Shown here piece after piece: positions 17,710 to 26,666 of a stretch of 64,000 bases of DNA. Each line of letters opens with the position of its first letter. Position 1 is the stretch's first letter. The DNA lies in the NCBI RefSeq assembly GCF_008329965.1, contig NZ_CP036150.1, positions 2,666,001 to 2,730,000 of the forward strand, written 5' to 3'. Under the pieces are notes generated by a model. It was given only the letters and a program-made list of their open reading frames with translations, was not told where the DNA came from and did not search any database. The position numbers and the translations under genes were made by a program. The stretch is from Oceanispirochaeta crateris. Its GTDB lineage: Bacteria > Spirochaetota > Spirochaetia > DSM-2461.

Positions 17710-19286
17710 TAGAAACTCCTTTGAAAAGTTAAAGAAAAGACAGCTCCACCTCCTGTTCGATTTCTGCAAGACACGGAACCGCCGTAAGCTTTCATTATAG
17801 ACTGAACAATGGAAAGACCCAAACCGGAATGATTTTTCTTATCACCTTCAAAGCGGTCTGAGAAGAAACGTTTATACAACAGAGGTAAATTCCCCTCAGG
17901 GATGCCGGGACCTCTATCCAAGACGGAGAGAATAACATTCAGGTCCGAAACTTCCATACGGACCAGGATTGTCTCATTCATGGGGGAGAAGCTTTCTGCA
18001 TTGTCCATCAGATTCACAAGGCACTGAACTATTCTGGCTTCTGAAGCACGAATATGGACAATCCCATCCTTGGGAGGGACCCTTTCAAAGAGAAAGCGAT
18101 TGCCACGGGTATTTTTCATATCGATTAACTCGCAAACCAGTCTCTCTACATCCAAAGTGACTCTTGATTCCTCACCAATTTGCAAGTCAATTTGACTTAT
18201 ATTTCTCAAATCATCAATCAGCCTTTGAATCCGTCCGGCTTCCTTCTCAATGATTCCGGTCAATTTATCCCGGTCATATGCCTCAGCATCCCGGCTGAGT
18301 TCTGCCGCATTCAGAATGGACGCTACAGGATTCTTGAGTTCATGAGAAAGGTCTGAGGAAAAACCATCCATGAAGCTGACATACTCTTCCAACCTTTGGG
18401 AAATACCATCTAAGGAACGGGAGAGATCGCCAATCTCATCCTTGTTTTTCAATGACAGGAAACTCCCCTTGATACGGCCCCGGTGATCCAGGAAACTCTC
18501 AGCCTGATCTCTCAGTTTCTTAACAGGAATAGTAATGGTCCGGGCCAGAACAAGAGAAAGCCCCCCCGCCACAAAAAGAGAAAGAAAGAAGACTCGCACC
18601 ATGTCCAGGCGAAGCTTATACAGATCTGTCAGAATACGGTAGGTTGAGCGGGAAACAAGCACGGCTCCACACACCCCGGAGGAAGCAAAGACAGGCAGGG
18701 CCGAATAAAGATTCACAGACCTCTGCCCCCCTCCGGAATAGCGGGTATAGGCTCCGTATTGCCCCTGAAGTGCCGCCTTGATTTCAGGACCGAGAAGTTG
18801 TGTCGAAGAACTGTAATACTCGGCAGATGCCAGGGGCACAGCAGGGGCGGAAATAAACCTTTTAAGAAGATTCAAGGGATAAACCGCAGTTTTATAAAGC
18901 CAATGGTCTCTCAAGGATGAAGGGAGTTCTTCATAAAGGGAACTATCCCGGTTGCTGATCTTACTGACTGTTGCCATCCCCTCCTCCCTCTGCGACGGCA
19001 ACAAAAAGGGAGAACTTGAATCGGCCAGAATATGCCCTGTTTCATCAACAATCCTGATACGGGCATCCTGATGACCTTCCAGATTCCTGAGAAGCCTCAG
19101 GGCATCCTCTTCAAGATTTTCTGAATTCCTCAAAGAAGCCGAAATCAGACGGCCCTGCTGCACCATGGAATTTTCCATGCCTGTTAAAAGCTGTTTTTCA
19201 TATGTATCCAGGTAAAGGAACATGCCTATGGGGAAAAAAACCAGTAGGATGTTAAAAACCAAAAGTCGAAGAGTCAGCTTAGACAT
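17709..19286 (-). CDS. creC: CreC-like sensor histidine kinase
   Basis: 525 residues. A membrane helix at about 7-26, a large periplasmic sensor region and a second helix at about 228-250 followed by HAMP (TIPVKKLRDQAESFL). The phospho-accepting His is in DLSHELKNPVAS. The ATPase boxes are N (LMDNAESFSP), G1 (DRGPGIPEG) and G2 (GLGLSIV). The layout and the creB and creD neighbours identify it as the CreC type, a metabolic and envelope-stress sensor. The start codon overlaps the end of creB. The assignment relies on context as much as sequence. Confidence 0.8.
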   Translation of the reverse strand: MSKLTLRLLVFNILLVFFPIGMFLYLDTYEKQLLTGMENSMVQQGRLISASLRNSENLEEDALRLLRNLEGHQDARIRIVDETGHILADSSSPFLLPSQREEGMATVSKISNRDSSLYEELPSSLRDHWLYKTAVYPLNLLKRFISAPAVPLASAEYYSSSTQLLGPEIKAALQGQYGAYTRYSGGGQRSVNLYSALPVFASSGVCGAVLVSRSTYRILTDLYKLRLDMVRVFFLSLFVAGGLSLVLARTITIPVKKLRDQAESFLDHRGRIKGSFLSLKNKDEIGDLSRSLDGISQRLEEYVSFMDGFSSDLSHELKNPVASILNAAELSRDAEAYDRDKLTGIIEKEAGRIQRLIDDLRNISQIDLQIGEESRVTLDVERLVCELIDMKNTRGNRFLFERVPPKDGIVHIRASEARIVQCLVNLMDNAESFSPMNETILVRMEVSDLNVILSVLDRGPGIPEGNLPLLYKRFFSDRFEGDKKNHSGLGLSIVQSIMKAYGGSVSCRNRTGGGAVFSLTFQRSF

Positions 19287-19996
19287 CAGATCTTCTCCCT
19301 GAAACGATACCCCAGGCCATAGACAGTTTCGATCCTGTCAAAACCTTCATCCACTTGGGTAATTTTTTTCCGAAGCCTCTTGATATGGCTGTCAATGGAC
19401 CGGTCACTCACATAATTATCCAGGGGGAATGCGGCTTGTATCAGCTGCTCCCGGGACCGGACGGCTCCCGGGACCTCTGTTAGTTCTAAAAGGATGCGGA
19501 ACTCACTGATTGAAAGAGGCAGCAAATCTCCCTTCCACCAGGCCCTGTAACTATCGCTGCATATTTTTAAATGAACCTCTATTTCCTTAGACCGGAGCAA
19601 CTCTTGATTTGGAGAGTTGTCCAGTCTTGTATTCCTCTCTCTACGCAACAGGACCTTCACCCTCGTACAAAGCTCCCGCAAAGAAAAGGGCTTGCACAGA
19701 TAATCGTCCCCACCAATCTCAAGCCCGAGTATACGGTCAAACTCTTCATCCCGGGAAGAAAGAAAGATAAGGGGAATCCTTTCATCGACCTGCCTGATTC
19801 TCCGGCACAGCTCCAGACCATCCATCCTGGGCATCATAATATCCAGGATCATCAGGTCAGGTCTTTCATGTCCGAATCCCCTCCAAGCCTGTTCACCATC
19901 TGCAAAAGCCAAAACAGAATGCCCGTCCTTTTCAAGAGCGAAGGTCAATGTTTCTCTCAAACTTTCTTCATCATCTACGATTGCTATCCTTGCCAT
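19286..19996 (-). CDS. creB: CreB-like response regulator (OmpR/PhoB type)
   Basis: 236 residues. Receiver domain with acidic pocket DDE, phospho-acceptor Asp about 52 in ILDIMMPRMDG, and K in YLCKPFS. C-terminal winged helix (RSREQLIQAAFPLDNYVSDRSIDSHIKRLRKK pattern, about residues 175-225). The first gene of the creB-creC-methyltransferase operon. A CRP-type palindrome lies three bases upstream of its ATG, where a bound protein would block its initiation region. Confidence 0.85.
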   Translation of the reverse strand: MARIAIVDDEESLRETLTFALEKDGHSVLAFADGEQAWRGFGHERPDLMILDIMMPRMDGLELCRRIRQVDERIPLIFLSSRDEEFDRILGLEIGGDDYLCKPFSLRELCTRVKVLLRRERNTRLDNSPNQELLRSKEIEVHLKICSDSYRAWWKGDLLPLSISEFRILLELTEVPGAVRSREQLIQAAFPLDNYVSDRSIDSHIKRLRKKITQVDEGFDRIETVYGLGYRFREKI

Positions 19997-19998
19997 GA

Positions 19999-20014
19999 TG
20001 TGAAGTGTATCACA
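19999..20014. promoter_or_regulatory. CRP/FNR-type palindrome between creB and creD
   Basis: TGTGAAGTGTATCACA: exact TGTGA and TCACA half-sites with a 6-base spacer, the E. coli CRP consensus. It overlaps the creB leader and lies about 150 bases upstream of creD. Whether this organism has a CRP with that specificity cannot be seen here. Confidence 0.45.
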
Positions 20015-20161
20015 GCTTTTACCAGGGTTTCACTGAGAGGATTCCAATTGCCTCAATTCTGCCACATTTGTGCCCTCATTCTGCCGGAAGCAAGAGGCAT
20101 ACTACCTTTAACCCAGGCATTGCAGAGCCTCAATACCAAGAAAACTCAATGGAGAAAAAAA

Positions 20162-21547
20162 ATGAAAGACATTAAGAACAAAGACATTTCAAGGCAGGAT
20201 TGGAAGTCCCCGCTGTTGCATTTAGGACGCTCTGGGAGCCCGTCCTTCGGTTTCAAGGTAATTTTCATTATAATAATGATATTCCTATTCCTCATCCCCC
20301 TGGGAATGATCAAAGATCTCATCTGGGAAAGAGAATCCAGGAAGATGGAAGCCCGGGAAGATGTGGTGTCTTCCTGGGGAGGGAGAAGTGCCCTGGGCGG
20401 CCCCGTTCTAGTCATACCCCGACGCATAGAGAGAGAGTTTTTGGAAGAAGGAGGAAAATCTCATAGGACCGAAGAGTACATTGAGAATGTCTATTTGCTT
20501 CCCCGGAGCCTGGACATGGAAATACACAGTCGGAATGAAATGAAATACAGAGGGATATTCGAAATTCCGGTGTTCACTCTGGATCTGAACAGTAGTGGAG
20601 AATTCTCTCTGGAAGCTCTTTATAAACACTACAATCCCGCAAACCTCCTGTGGGATCAAGCCTATCTCCAGTTCAGTTACCATCAGTTAAAAGGGATGAA
20701 AAAGACAGAACCTCTTCTCTGGGGTGGCAGAGAAATTGATTTCGAACCGGGGGATAATGCTCAATCATTCTATAATGCGGCTCTGAAAGTCCCGGTAGAT
20801 ATTGGGTCGGGAGAGATTCAAAATATTAGCCGAATCTATCCCTTCAGATTCAATCAGCAGATTCAAGGGGGGACTTCCTTAGAGTTCTTACCTCTAGGGG
20901 GAGTTACAAAGGTTTTGCTGGAGTCCGACTGGGGTTCTCCTTCCTTTCAGGGCTACTATCTCCCTGGAGAACAATCCATCACAGAGACAGGGTTCTCCGC
21001 AGAATGGGAACTCCATTCATTGAGCCGCGGCATTCCTGAAACCTGGATGGAATCGGATGCTTCAATTTTTCAAAAGATGAGAGAGACTGCCTTTGGCTTA
21101 ACCTATTACCCTGAGCTTGACTCATACAGCAAGACCAGAAGGACTGTGGATTACGGCATTCTCTTCCTAACCATTCCTTTTTTAACCTTCTTTCTTTTTG
21201 AATTGATCAGCAAGGTCAGGATTCACCCCATTCAGTATTTATTGGCAGGCTTCGGTAATATTTTATTCTACCTGATACTGCTTTCTCTCTCGGAACACAC
21301 AGGGTTTTCACCATCCTACCTCATAGCCTCATTATCGGTGACAGCATTACTCTCATTATATACATTAACTATCGCAGGCATCGGATGGAAGGGACTGACT
21401 CTGATACCTGTCATGGCTGCCGGGTACGGATACCTCTTCTTTGTTTTAAAATCTGAGGATTATGCCCTTTTGATGGGTACGGCAGGCCTCTTTGCAGCCT
21501 TGGCAATAACGATGTTTCTGACCAGAAAAATCCAATGGTATGACTGA
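20162..21547 (+). CDS. creD: Inner-membrane protein CreD
   Basis: 461 residues from the ATG at 20162 (GGAGAA upstream); the longer open frame upstream is antisense to creB and is not coding. An N-terminal membrane helix (about 34-53) is followed by a long periplasmic region starting VSSWGGRSALGGPVLVIPR, a CreD hallmark (QTLxGPVLVVPY-like), and five or six C-terminal helices (about 325-455). CreD is a conserved target of CreBC of unknown biochemical function, linked to envelope integrity and beta-lactam response. It is divergent from creBC and so probably controlled by them. Confidence 0.9.
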   Translation: MKDIKNKDISRQDWKSPLLHLGRSGSPSFGFKVIFIIIMIFLFLIPLGMIKDLIWERESRKMEAREDVVSSWGGRSALGGPVLVIPRRIEREFLEEGGKSHRTEEYIENVYLLPRSLDMEIHSRNEMKYRGIFEIPVFTLDLNSSGEFSLEALYKHYNPANLLWDQAYLQFSYHQLKGMKKTEPLLWGGREIDFEPGDNAQSFYNAALKVPVDIGSGEIQNISRIYPFRFNQQIQGGTSLEFLPLGGVTKVLLESDWGSPSFQGYYLPGEQSITETGFSAEWELHSLSRGIPETWMESDASIFQKMRETAFGLTYYPELDSYSKTRRTVDYGILFLTIPFLTFFLFELISKVRIHPIQYLLAGFGNILFYLILLSLSEHTGFSPSYLIASLSVTALLSLYTLTIAGIGWKGLTLIPVMAAGYGYLFFVLKSEDYALLMGTAGLFAALAITMFLTRKIQWYD

Positions 21548-21553
21548 TTTTAC

Positions 21554-21587
21554 CGAAAAAACCGGAGGCATTTTGAGTGCCTCCGGT
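21554..21587 (-). terminator. Intrinsic terminator of cstA
   Basis: Perfect 10-bp stem ACCGGAGGCA/TGCCTCCGGT with a 7-base loop. Read on the minus strand it is followed by six T, so it terminates cstA. It also lies 14 bases after the creD stop and may serve both convergent genes. Confidence 0.85.
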
Positions 21588-21611
21588 AGGAATTCTTACA
21601 GAAGAGAAGTG

Positions 21612-23042
21612 TTATGCTGGTTCAGGATCTCCGGCAGTCTTTATTTTTTGTGTTTTGACGATAAAGACGCCTAAAAGAATGACGGCAACAACGATCCCTA
21701 TAGGCTGAGAAATAGTAGCCGGTAGTTGAAATCCTTCTGGAGCCTGAAGGATATAGGTCGTCACTACAGCAGACATAAAGGTTGCAGGAATAGTGGCGAT
21801 CCAGTGAAGCTTCTTGCTTCTAAACAGATAGACGGCAGAAGCCCACAGAACAATGGTGGCCAGAGTCTGGTTGGACCATGCAAAGTATCTCCAGATGATG
21901 GAGAAATCAATGAAGTTCAGAACAAACCCCAGGGTTAACAGAGGAACGGCAATAATAAGCCTGTTCTTAATCCCATCCTGTTTCATATTCATTGAGTCTG
22001 CAATCGTAAGACGTGCAGATCTGAAAGCCGTATCACCAGAACTGATAGGACAAGCCACAACACCGAGCATAGCCAGCATTCCGCCGACGGTTCCCAAGAG
22101 ACCCACAGAGATCTCTTTGACAACAAGACCGGCACCACCCTGGCCGATAACACCTGCCAGTCCATCAATACCACCGAAAAAAGTAACAGAAGCGGCGGCC
22201 CATACAAGAGCAATAACACCTTCGGCAATCATGGCACCATAGAAAATGGGACGTCCCATTTTTTCGTTGGGAAGACAGCGTGCCATAATAGGAGACTGGG
22301 TGGCATGAAAACCGCTGATGGCACCACAGGCAATGGTAATAAACAGCATGGGGAAGAAAGAAAGGCCTTTGGGATGCATATTGGTCAGACTAATTTCAGG
22401 AATGCTATGTTCACCGAATACGAGCATGATTCCCACACCCAATGCCATGACCAAAAGGACGACACCGAAAACGGGGTAAATTCTTGCGATAATCTTATCA
22501 ATGGGGAGGATGGTAGCTACAAAGTAGTAAACCAGAATAATCGTGAGCCAGAACCACTTGTTCGCAAAGATTCCAGTCATGCCCAAATTGGCGAGAAGAC
22601 CGGCGGGACCTGCCATAAATACGGTTCCCACAAGGAGGAGTAAAATCACAGAGAAAACTCTCATGACCTGTCTCATCCCGTTACCGAGGTAAATACCAGT
22701 GATCTCGGAAATACTCTTACCGTCATGGCGGACACTCATCATTCCAGAGAAGAAGTCATGTACTGCTCCGGCGAAAATGCACCCAAAAACAATCCACAAA
22801 AAAGAAGCGGTTCCAAAAAGGGCTCCCATAATGGCACCATAGATTGGACCGAGTCCCGCAATGTTCAAGACCTGAATGAGAAATATTCTCCAGGGTTTAA
22901 TGGGTACGAAGTCGACTCCATCCTGCATGGTGTAAGCAGGGGTTTTTCTATCGGGTTCAATCCCGAAGATAGTTTCGACTATCTTACCATAGACAAAATA
23001 GCCGACAACAAGGGCGGCCAGACAAACTAAAAAACTGATCAT
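21612..23042 (-). CDS. cstA: CstA/BtsT-family peptide or pyruvate transporter
   Basis: 476 residues from the ATG at 23042, with AAAGGAG 7 bases upstream. Signature segments: DGVDFVPIKPWRIFLIQVLNIAGLGPIYGAIMGALFG, then VHDFFSGMMSVRHDGKSI and GAISGFHATQSPIMARCL, all diagnostic of the carbon-starvation family. About 13 helices; it lacks the long C-terminal part of E. coli CstA/BtsT (about 700 residues), as other short members do. E. coli BtsT imports pyruvate under control of the LytS/LytTR-type BtsS-BtsR. The same kind of two-component system lies immediately upstream here, so pyruvate uptake is the favoured role (inference). Confidence 0.9.
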   Translation of the reverse strand: MISFLVCLAALVVGYFVYGKIVETIFGIEPDRKTPAYTMQDGVDFVPIKPWRIFLIQVLNIAGLGPIYGAIMGALFGTASFLWIVFGCIFAGAVHDFFSGMMSVRHDGKSISEITGIYLGNGMRQVMRVFSVILLLLVGTVFMAGPAGLLANLGMTGIFANKWFWLTIILVYYFVATILPIDKIIARIYPVFGVVLLVMALGVGIMLVFGEHSIPEISLTNMHPKGLSFFPMLFITIACGAISGFHATQSPIMARCLPNEKMGRPIFYGAMIAEGVIALVWAAASVTFFGGIDGLAGVIGQGGAGLVVKEISVGLLGTVGGMLAMLGVVACPISSGDTAFRSARLTIADSMNMKQDGIKNRLIIAVPLLTLGFVLNFIDFSIIWRYFAWSNQTLATIVLWASAVYLFRSKKLHWIATIPATFMSAVVTTYILQAPEGFQLPATISQPIGIVVAVILLGVFIVKTQKIKTAGDPEPA

Positions 23043-23112
23043 AAAGACTCCTTTGGATATGACATAATGAGGCATACTTTAGGGATGAGAAGGGAATTCG
23101 GTGTTGGTTTTT

Positions 23113-23147
23113 GGAACGAATGGTAAGAAATCGGGAACGAATGGTAA
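23113..23147. promoter_or_regulatory. Direct-repeat operator, probable LytTR binding site for cstA
   Basis: GGAACGAATGGTAA occurs twice, perfectly, at 23113-23126 and 23134-23147: a 21-bp period, two helical turns. On the minus strand each reads TTACCATTCGTTCC, and its ACCATTCGT core fits the LytTR half-site pattern (8 of 9 positions of the AgrA/LytTR consensus) and resembles the BtsR repeat. It lies 71-105 bases before the cstA ATG and just after the regulator's stop, upstream of a CATTAT -10-like box with no good -35, as expected for an activator. Confidence 0.75.
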
Positions 23148-23160
23148 AAAAAGCAGAAAA

Positions 23161-23934
23161 TCAGTCCATGTGAAGGATTTCTTTCAATGCGGCCGTGTGG
23201 GAGCGGCTGACAGGAATCCGGTCATCCACATATTTTAACTTGATCAAATAGGCATTGTTAAACCAGGGTTCCACGGCCTCAATGTAATTCAAATTAACCG
23301 TATAGCTTCTATGACACTTAAAAAGAGCGTCATCAGTGACGAGCTCCTCCAACTGACTCAGAGACTTCCGATAGGAATAGGACCCTTTTGTAGTATAGAT
23401 AAGGGAATGCTTCTCTTCGGCTGTTAACATGACAATGTTGTCAAAGTCTATGGGAATAAACCGCCCGTCAGAATAAACTGTCAGTTTTCGAAGATCACCA
23501 GGGCCAGCCTGTTTCTCAGAGCTGACCAGATTCATAATCCTTTGTCCCAATCCGACAAGTTCATCCTGTTTCATCAAGCGGTTACGAGCCCTGTTCAACC
23601 CCCGGGTTAAACGTTCTTCCTCAATAGGCTTTAAAAGATAGTCCAGGGCGTTCACATCAAAGGCTTCAATGGCAAACTGATCATAGGCTGTCACAAAAAT
23701 GATTTGGGGGTAGGGAGGATGTGACAGAATCTGACGGGCTGTCTCTAAACCTGTCAATCCAGGCATCTGAATATCAAGAAGGATAAGATCGACTTCTTCA
23801 TCTTTGAGGTATTCAAGAGCCTTCATTCCGTTCTCAGCTTCGGCGACAACCTTAATGTCCCTGTTTTTTTCCAATAACCAGCACAACTCATCACGGGCCG
23901 GTTTTTCATCATCCACAACCAAAACCCGGATCAT
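23161..23934 (-). CDS. LytTR-family response regulator (BtsR/LytR type)
   Basis: 257 residues from the ATG at 23934, which overlaps the kinase stop (ATGA). Receiver domain with DDE near the start, phospho-acceptor Asp about 54 in LLDIQMPGLTG, and K in YLLKPIEEE. The C-terminal LytTR DNA-binding domain shows the usual DALFKCHRSYTVNLNYI and IPVSRSHTAALKE pattern. LytTR proteins bind direct repeats spaced by two helical turns, and such a repeat lies directly downstream in front of cstA. The natural reading is an activator of the transporter. Confidence 0.92.
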   Translation of the reverse strand: MIRVLVVDDEKPARDELCWLLEKNRDIKVVAEAENGMKALEYLKDEEVDLILLDIQMPGLTGLETARQILSHPPYPQIIFVTAYDQFAIEAFDVNALDYLLKPIEEERLTRGLNRARNRLMKQDELVGLGQRIMNLVSSEKQAGPGDLRKLTVYSDGRFIPIDFDNIVMLTAEEKHSLIYTTKGSYSYRKSLSQLEELVTDDALFKCHRSYTVNLNYIEAVEPWFNNAYLIKLKYVDDRIPVSRSHTAALKEILHMD

Positions 23935-25634
23935 GAGGAGACCCCTGAAGGAATAAAGATAGAAGCGGTTGTACCTTCTCCCTGCTTGCATATGAGATGG
24001 AGTGTTGAGGACGGACCATATAAATTGAGAAGCCTTTGCCTGATATTATCAATTCCAATGGATTTACACTTTGCATCTTCTGGATCATCACAAAACTCAT
24101 CACATTTAAATCCCTGTCCATTATCATGAACCATCAGAAAAGTCCCCCCTTCGGCATCCATAGCCCGGATGGTGACAGTTCCGCCATCGGGAAAGGGCTG
24201 AATACCATGAATCACGGCATTCTCCACCAGTGGCTGCAGTAGAAGAGGAGGAAGATCCAGTTTCAGGCCGGGCTGTATATCATACACAACATTCAACCGG
24301 TCTCCAAAACGGGCTTTCTCTATTTCCAAATAGGCTTTTATATGTTTAATTTCAGTTTCAAGAGAGACCGAAGTATCCCCTGCCTGCAAATTGTTTCTGT
24401 AAAATGTTCCCAAATGTACAAGGAGTTCACGGCCTTTCTCGGGGTCTGTACGAATAAGAGAAACAATTGTATTGATGGCATTAAAAAGGAAGTGAGGATT
24501 TATCTGAGCCTGGAGAGCCAGCATTTGAGCCTGACGGAGGAGCTTCTTCTGTTCTTCCAGCCGGCTTAATTCCAACTGTGAAGATATGAGAGTTGCCAGC
24601 CCTCTTGCCGTTTCAATGTCTGCCTGATTAATGGCATTTTCCTGCCCCTTATACAGCTTAAGCGTCCCTATACATTCATCATCTCTAAGAAGAGGAGCAA
24701 TAACAGCAGATTTGAGAGCACATTCCGGATGAAAACAGCCAATCTCATCGGCAGTACCGGCAGTCATTAGCAAACCGCTTCTCATGGCTTCCTTGGTAAT
24801 CCGGGTCAACATGGACTGTGAGGAATTATGATGATCATCCCCGGCTCCTGAATGTACAAGGATTCTGTCACGGTCAGTAAAGGAGACGGCAATCAGTGAC
24901 ATCTCCTTACGGATAATCTCCGCAGCAGCCGTTGCTGTTTCAGGATTCAGCCCTCTTCTGAAAAGGGCCAAGGTTTGATCCGCAATCTTAAGAACCTGAT
25001 GAGACTGACGGGCAGCCATCCTCTCTCCCTCACTGAATAAGTTTTCAAAAACCAGAATGATGAGGGAACAGCCGATCGCGTTGGCAATAATCATAGGCAT
25101 ACTGATGACCTTGACCAGGTTAACAGCATCGGGAAAAGGCCTGGCTGTGATCAAAATCAGGATCATCTGCATGACTTCGGCAATGGCCGCAGTCCACAGG
25201 GCAAAAAGAGGCTTCCGGGAAGACCTATAAAAATAGGGACTCAGAAAACCTGCCAAAGCTCCTTCGGCAATGGTTGAAACCATACAGGACACAGCGGTAA
25301 AACCACCCACATCAATGCCCCAGCGGTGAATTCCTGCAATTAAACCGGCAAAGATGCCGACAACAGGACCACCTAGCAACCCTCCGACAAAAACAGGAAC
25401 CATCCTGGCATTGGCAAGAGCACCCTGAATCGGAATCCCCGTATAGGTACCCAGGGTACCCAATATTCCCAGAACAAGAATGGGAAACAGAACATCCTTA
25501 AGCTCATGATTCCGATTACGGATAATCCGGGTAAACATGCCCAGCCGGGACAATAAAAGGGCGACAATAATATTCAACCCGGTTTGCTGGACCAGGGCAA
25601 TAATAATCTGGATGATGACCGTTTCACTATTCAT
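23931..25634 (-). CDS. LytS/BtsS-type sensor histidine kinase
   Basis: 567 residues. Residues about 5-200 form the 5TMR-LYT membrane sensor (motifs NARMVPVFVGGLLGGP, GIHRW and AEGALAGF). A GAF-like domain spans about 215-355, with two Cys (GCFHPEC) that could be redox or metal sensitive. Then comes the His_kinase domain with H381 in INPHFLFNAI, and an ATPase domain with LQPLVENAVIHG and DNGQGF. E. coli BtsS of this class responds to external pyruvate. It is cotranscribed with the LytTR regulator. Confidence 0.92.
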   Translation of the reverse strand: MNSETVIIQIIIALVQQTGLNIIVALLLSRLGMFTRIIRNRNHELKDVLFPILVLGILGTLGTYTGIPIQGALANARMVPVFVGGLLGGPVVGIFAGLIAGIHRWGIDVGGFTAVSCMVSTIAEGALAGFLSPYFYRSSRKPLFALWTAAIAEVMQMILILITARPFPDAVNLVKVISMPMIIANAIGCSLIILVFENLFSEGERMAARQSHQVLKIADQTLALFRRGLNPETATAAAEIIRKEMSLIAVSFTDRDRILVHSGAGDDHHNSSQSMLTRITKEAMRSGLLMTAGTADEIGCFHPECALKSAVIAPLLRDDECIGTLKLYKGQENAINQADIETARGLATLISSQLELSRLEEQKKLLRQAQMLALQAQINPHFLFNAINTIVSLIRTDPEKGRELLVHLGTFYRNNLQAGDTSVSLETEIKHIKAYLEIEKARFGDRLNVVYDIQPGLKLDLPPLLLQPLVENAVIHGIQPFPDGGTVTIRAMDAEGGTFLMVHDNGQGFKCDEFCDDPEDAKCKSIGIDNIRQRLLNLYGPSSTLHLICKQGEGTTASIFIPSGVSS

Positions 25635-25708
25635 ATTGAGAGTATAAACGGGAGTATCCCTGGTGGGAAGAAAAAAGATTCAAAAGGAAGGCCTTCCGTC
25701 TCCCAAAA

Positions 25709-26641
25709 TCAGAATTGAATGCTCTCCATATCATCACGGCTGGGAGGATTAGCCCCACTGCGGCTGCAGTTTATACCGGCAGCTTTATTTGCAAAAGCTC
25801 CCAACTCGGATAGTTCTTTTTCACTTATGGCTGATATTTGATCTTTGGAAAAAAGCTCCCGAAGGTGAAGCCAGCTCAACATGGCTCCATGAAAAGTATC
25901 TCCTGCACCAATAGTATCCGCCACGGGAAGATCAAAGAGAGGAGAAAGAACCCGATGGGTCTTTGTTATCAAACTAGCCCCTTTTTTCCCCTCGGTTAGA
26001 GCCACAAGAGCCGCACCAAAAGAAAGAATTCTCAAAATACCATCCTCCAGACTCAGATCGGGATAAAGCCATTGAATGTCTTCATCACTCAGTTTTACAA
26101 CTGTGCAAACCTTGCAAAGATTCTCAAACCGTTTCAAATACACATCTCTATCCGGAACCAAAGAAGGTCTAATGTTTGGATCAAAGGAAAGAAGATAAGA
26201 TGAACAACTGGTAATTAAGAAATCACTGAGAACCCTACCGCAGGGTTCCTGAGAGAGAGAAATAGACCCGAAATGAATGATTTTTGTGTCTCCGGGAAGG
26301 GATATCTGACCCAACTCTTCTTCACGCCAGGATTTATCCGCGGTCTGATTGGCAAAAAAGGCATATTTTGCCTGGCCATCCTTTTGTTTCTGCACAAATG
26401 ACAGAGTTGACGATTCATCGGTACGGATCACAAGCTTTGTCCCCACTCCGTTTTTTTCCAAATACTCCATCAGCTGATTTCCAAATAAGTCGGTACTGAC
26501 ACGACCCAGATACTGACAGGGAATGCCCATCCTAGCGATGGCGACAGAGGTATTGTAAGGCGACCCCCCTGGAAATCCTATAAACTCCAGATCCTTCTGG
26601 CTGACAAAATCGATCAACGCTTCACCTAAACTGACAATCAT
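25709..26641 (-). CDS. PfkB-family carbohydrate kinase (fructokinase-like)
   Basis: 310 residues. Both PfkB signatures are present: GFPGGSPYNTSVAIARMG with GRVSTDLFG (signature 1) and DTIGAGDTFHGAML (signature 2), which contains the catalytic Asp and the anion hole. The sequence resembles fructokinases, but the sugar cannot be fixed. It follows the LacI-type gene by 25 bases with an AGGAGGGGG ribosome site, so the two form an operon, divergent from the aldolase-symporter pair. The kinase probably phosphorylates the keto-sugar that the aldolase splits. Confidence 0.88.
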   Translation of the reverse strand: MIVSLGEALIDFVSQKDLEFIGFPGGSPYNTSVAIARMGIPCQYLGRVSTDLFGNQLMEYLEKNGVGTKLVIRTDESSTLSFVQKQKDGQAKYAFFANQTADKSWREEELGQISLPGDTKIIHFGSISLSQEPCGRVLSDFLITSCSSYLLSFDPNIRPSLVPDRDVYLKRFENLCKVCTVVKLSDEDIQWLYPDLSLEDGILRILSFGAALVALTEGKKGASLITKTHRVLSPLFDLPVADTIGAGDTFHGAMLSWLHLRELFSKDQISAISEKELSELGAFANKAAGINCSRSGANPPSRDDMESIQF

Positions 26642-26666
26642 ATCCCCCTCCTTCTATTGTGATATT

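Noticed and set aside
19571-20161. Long upstream extension of creD
   Set aside because: It is antisense to creB; the CreD family begins at 20162 after a ribosome site.
21853-22242. 129-codon ORF opposite cstA
   Set aside because: It lies entirely antisense to a well-supported membrane protein; composition mirrors the helices.
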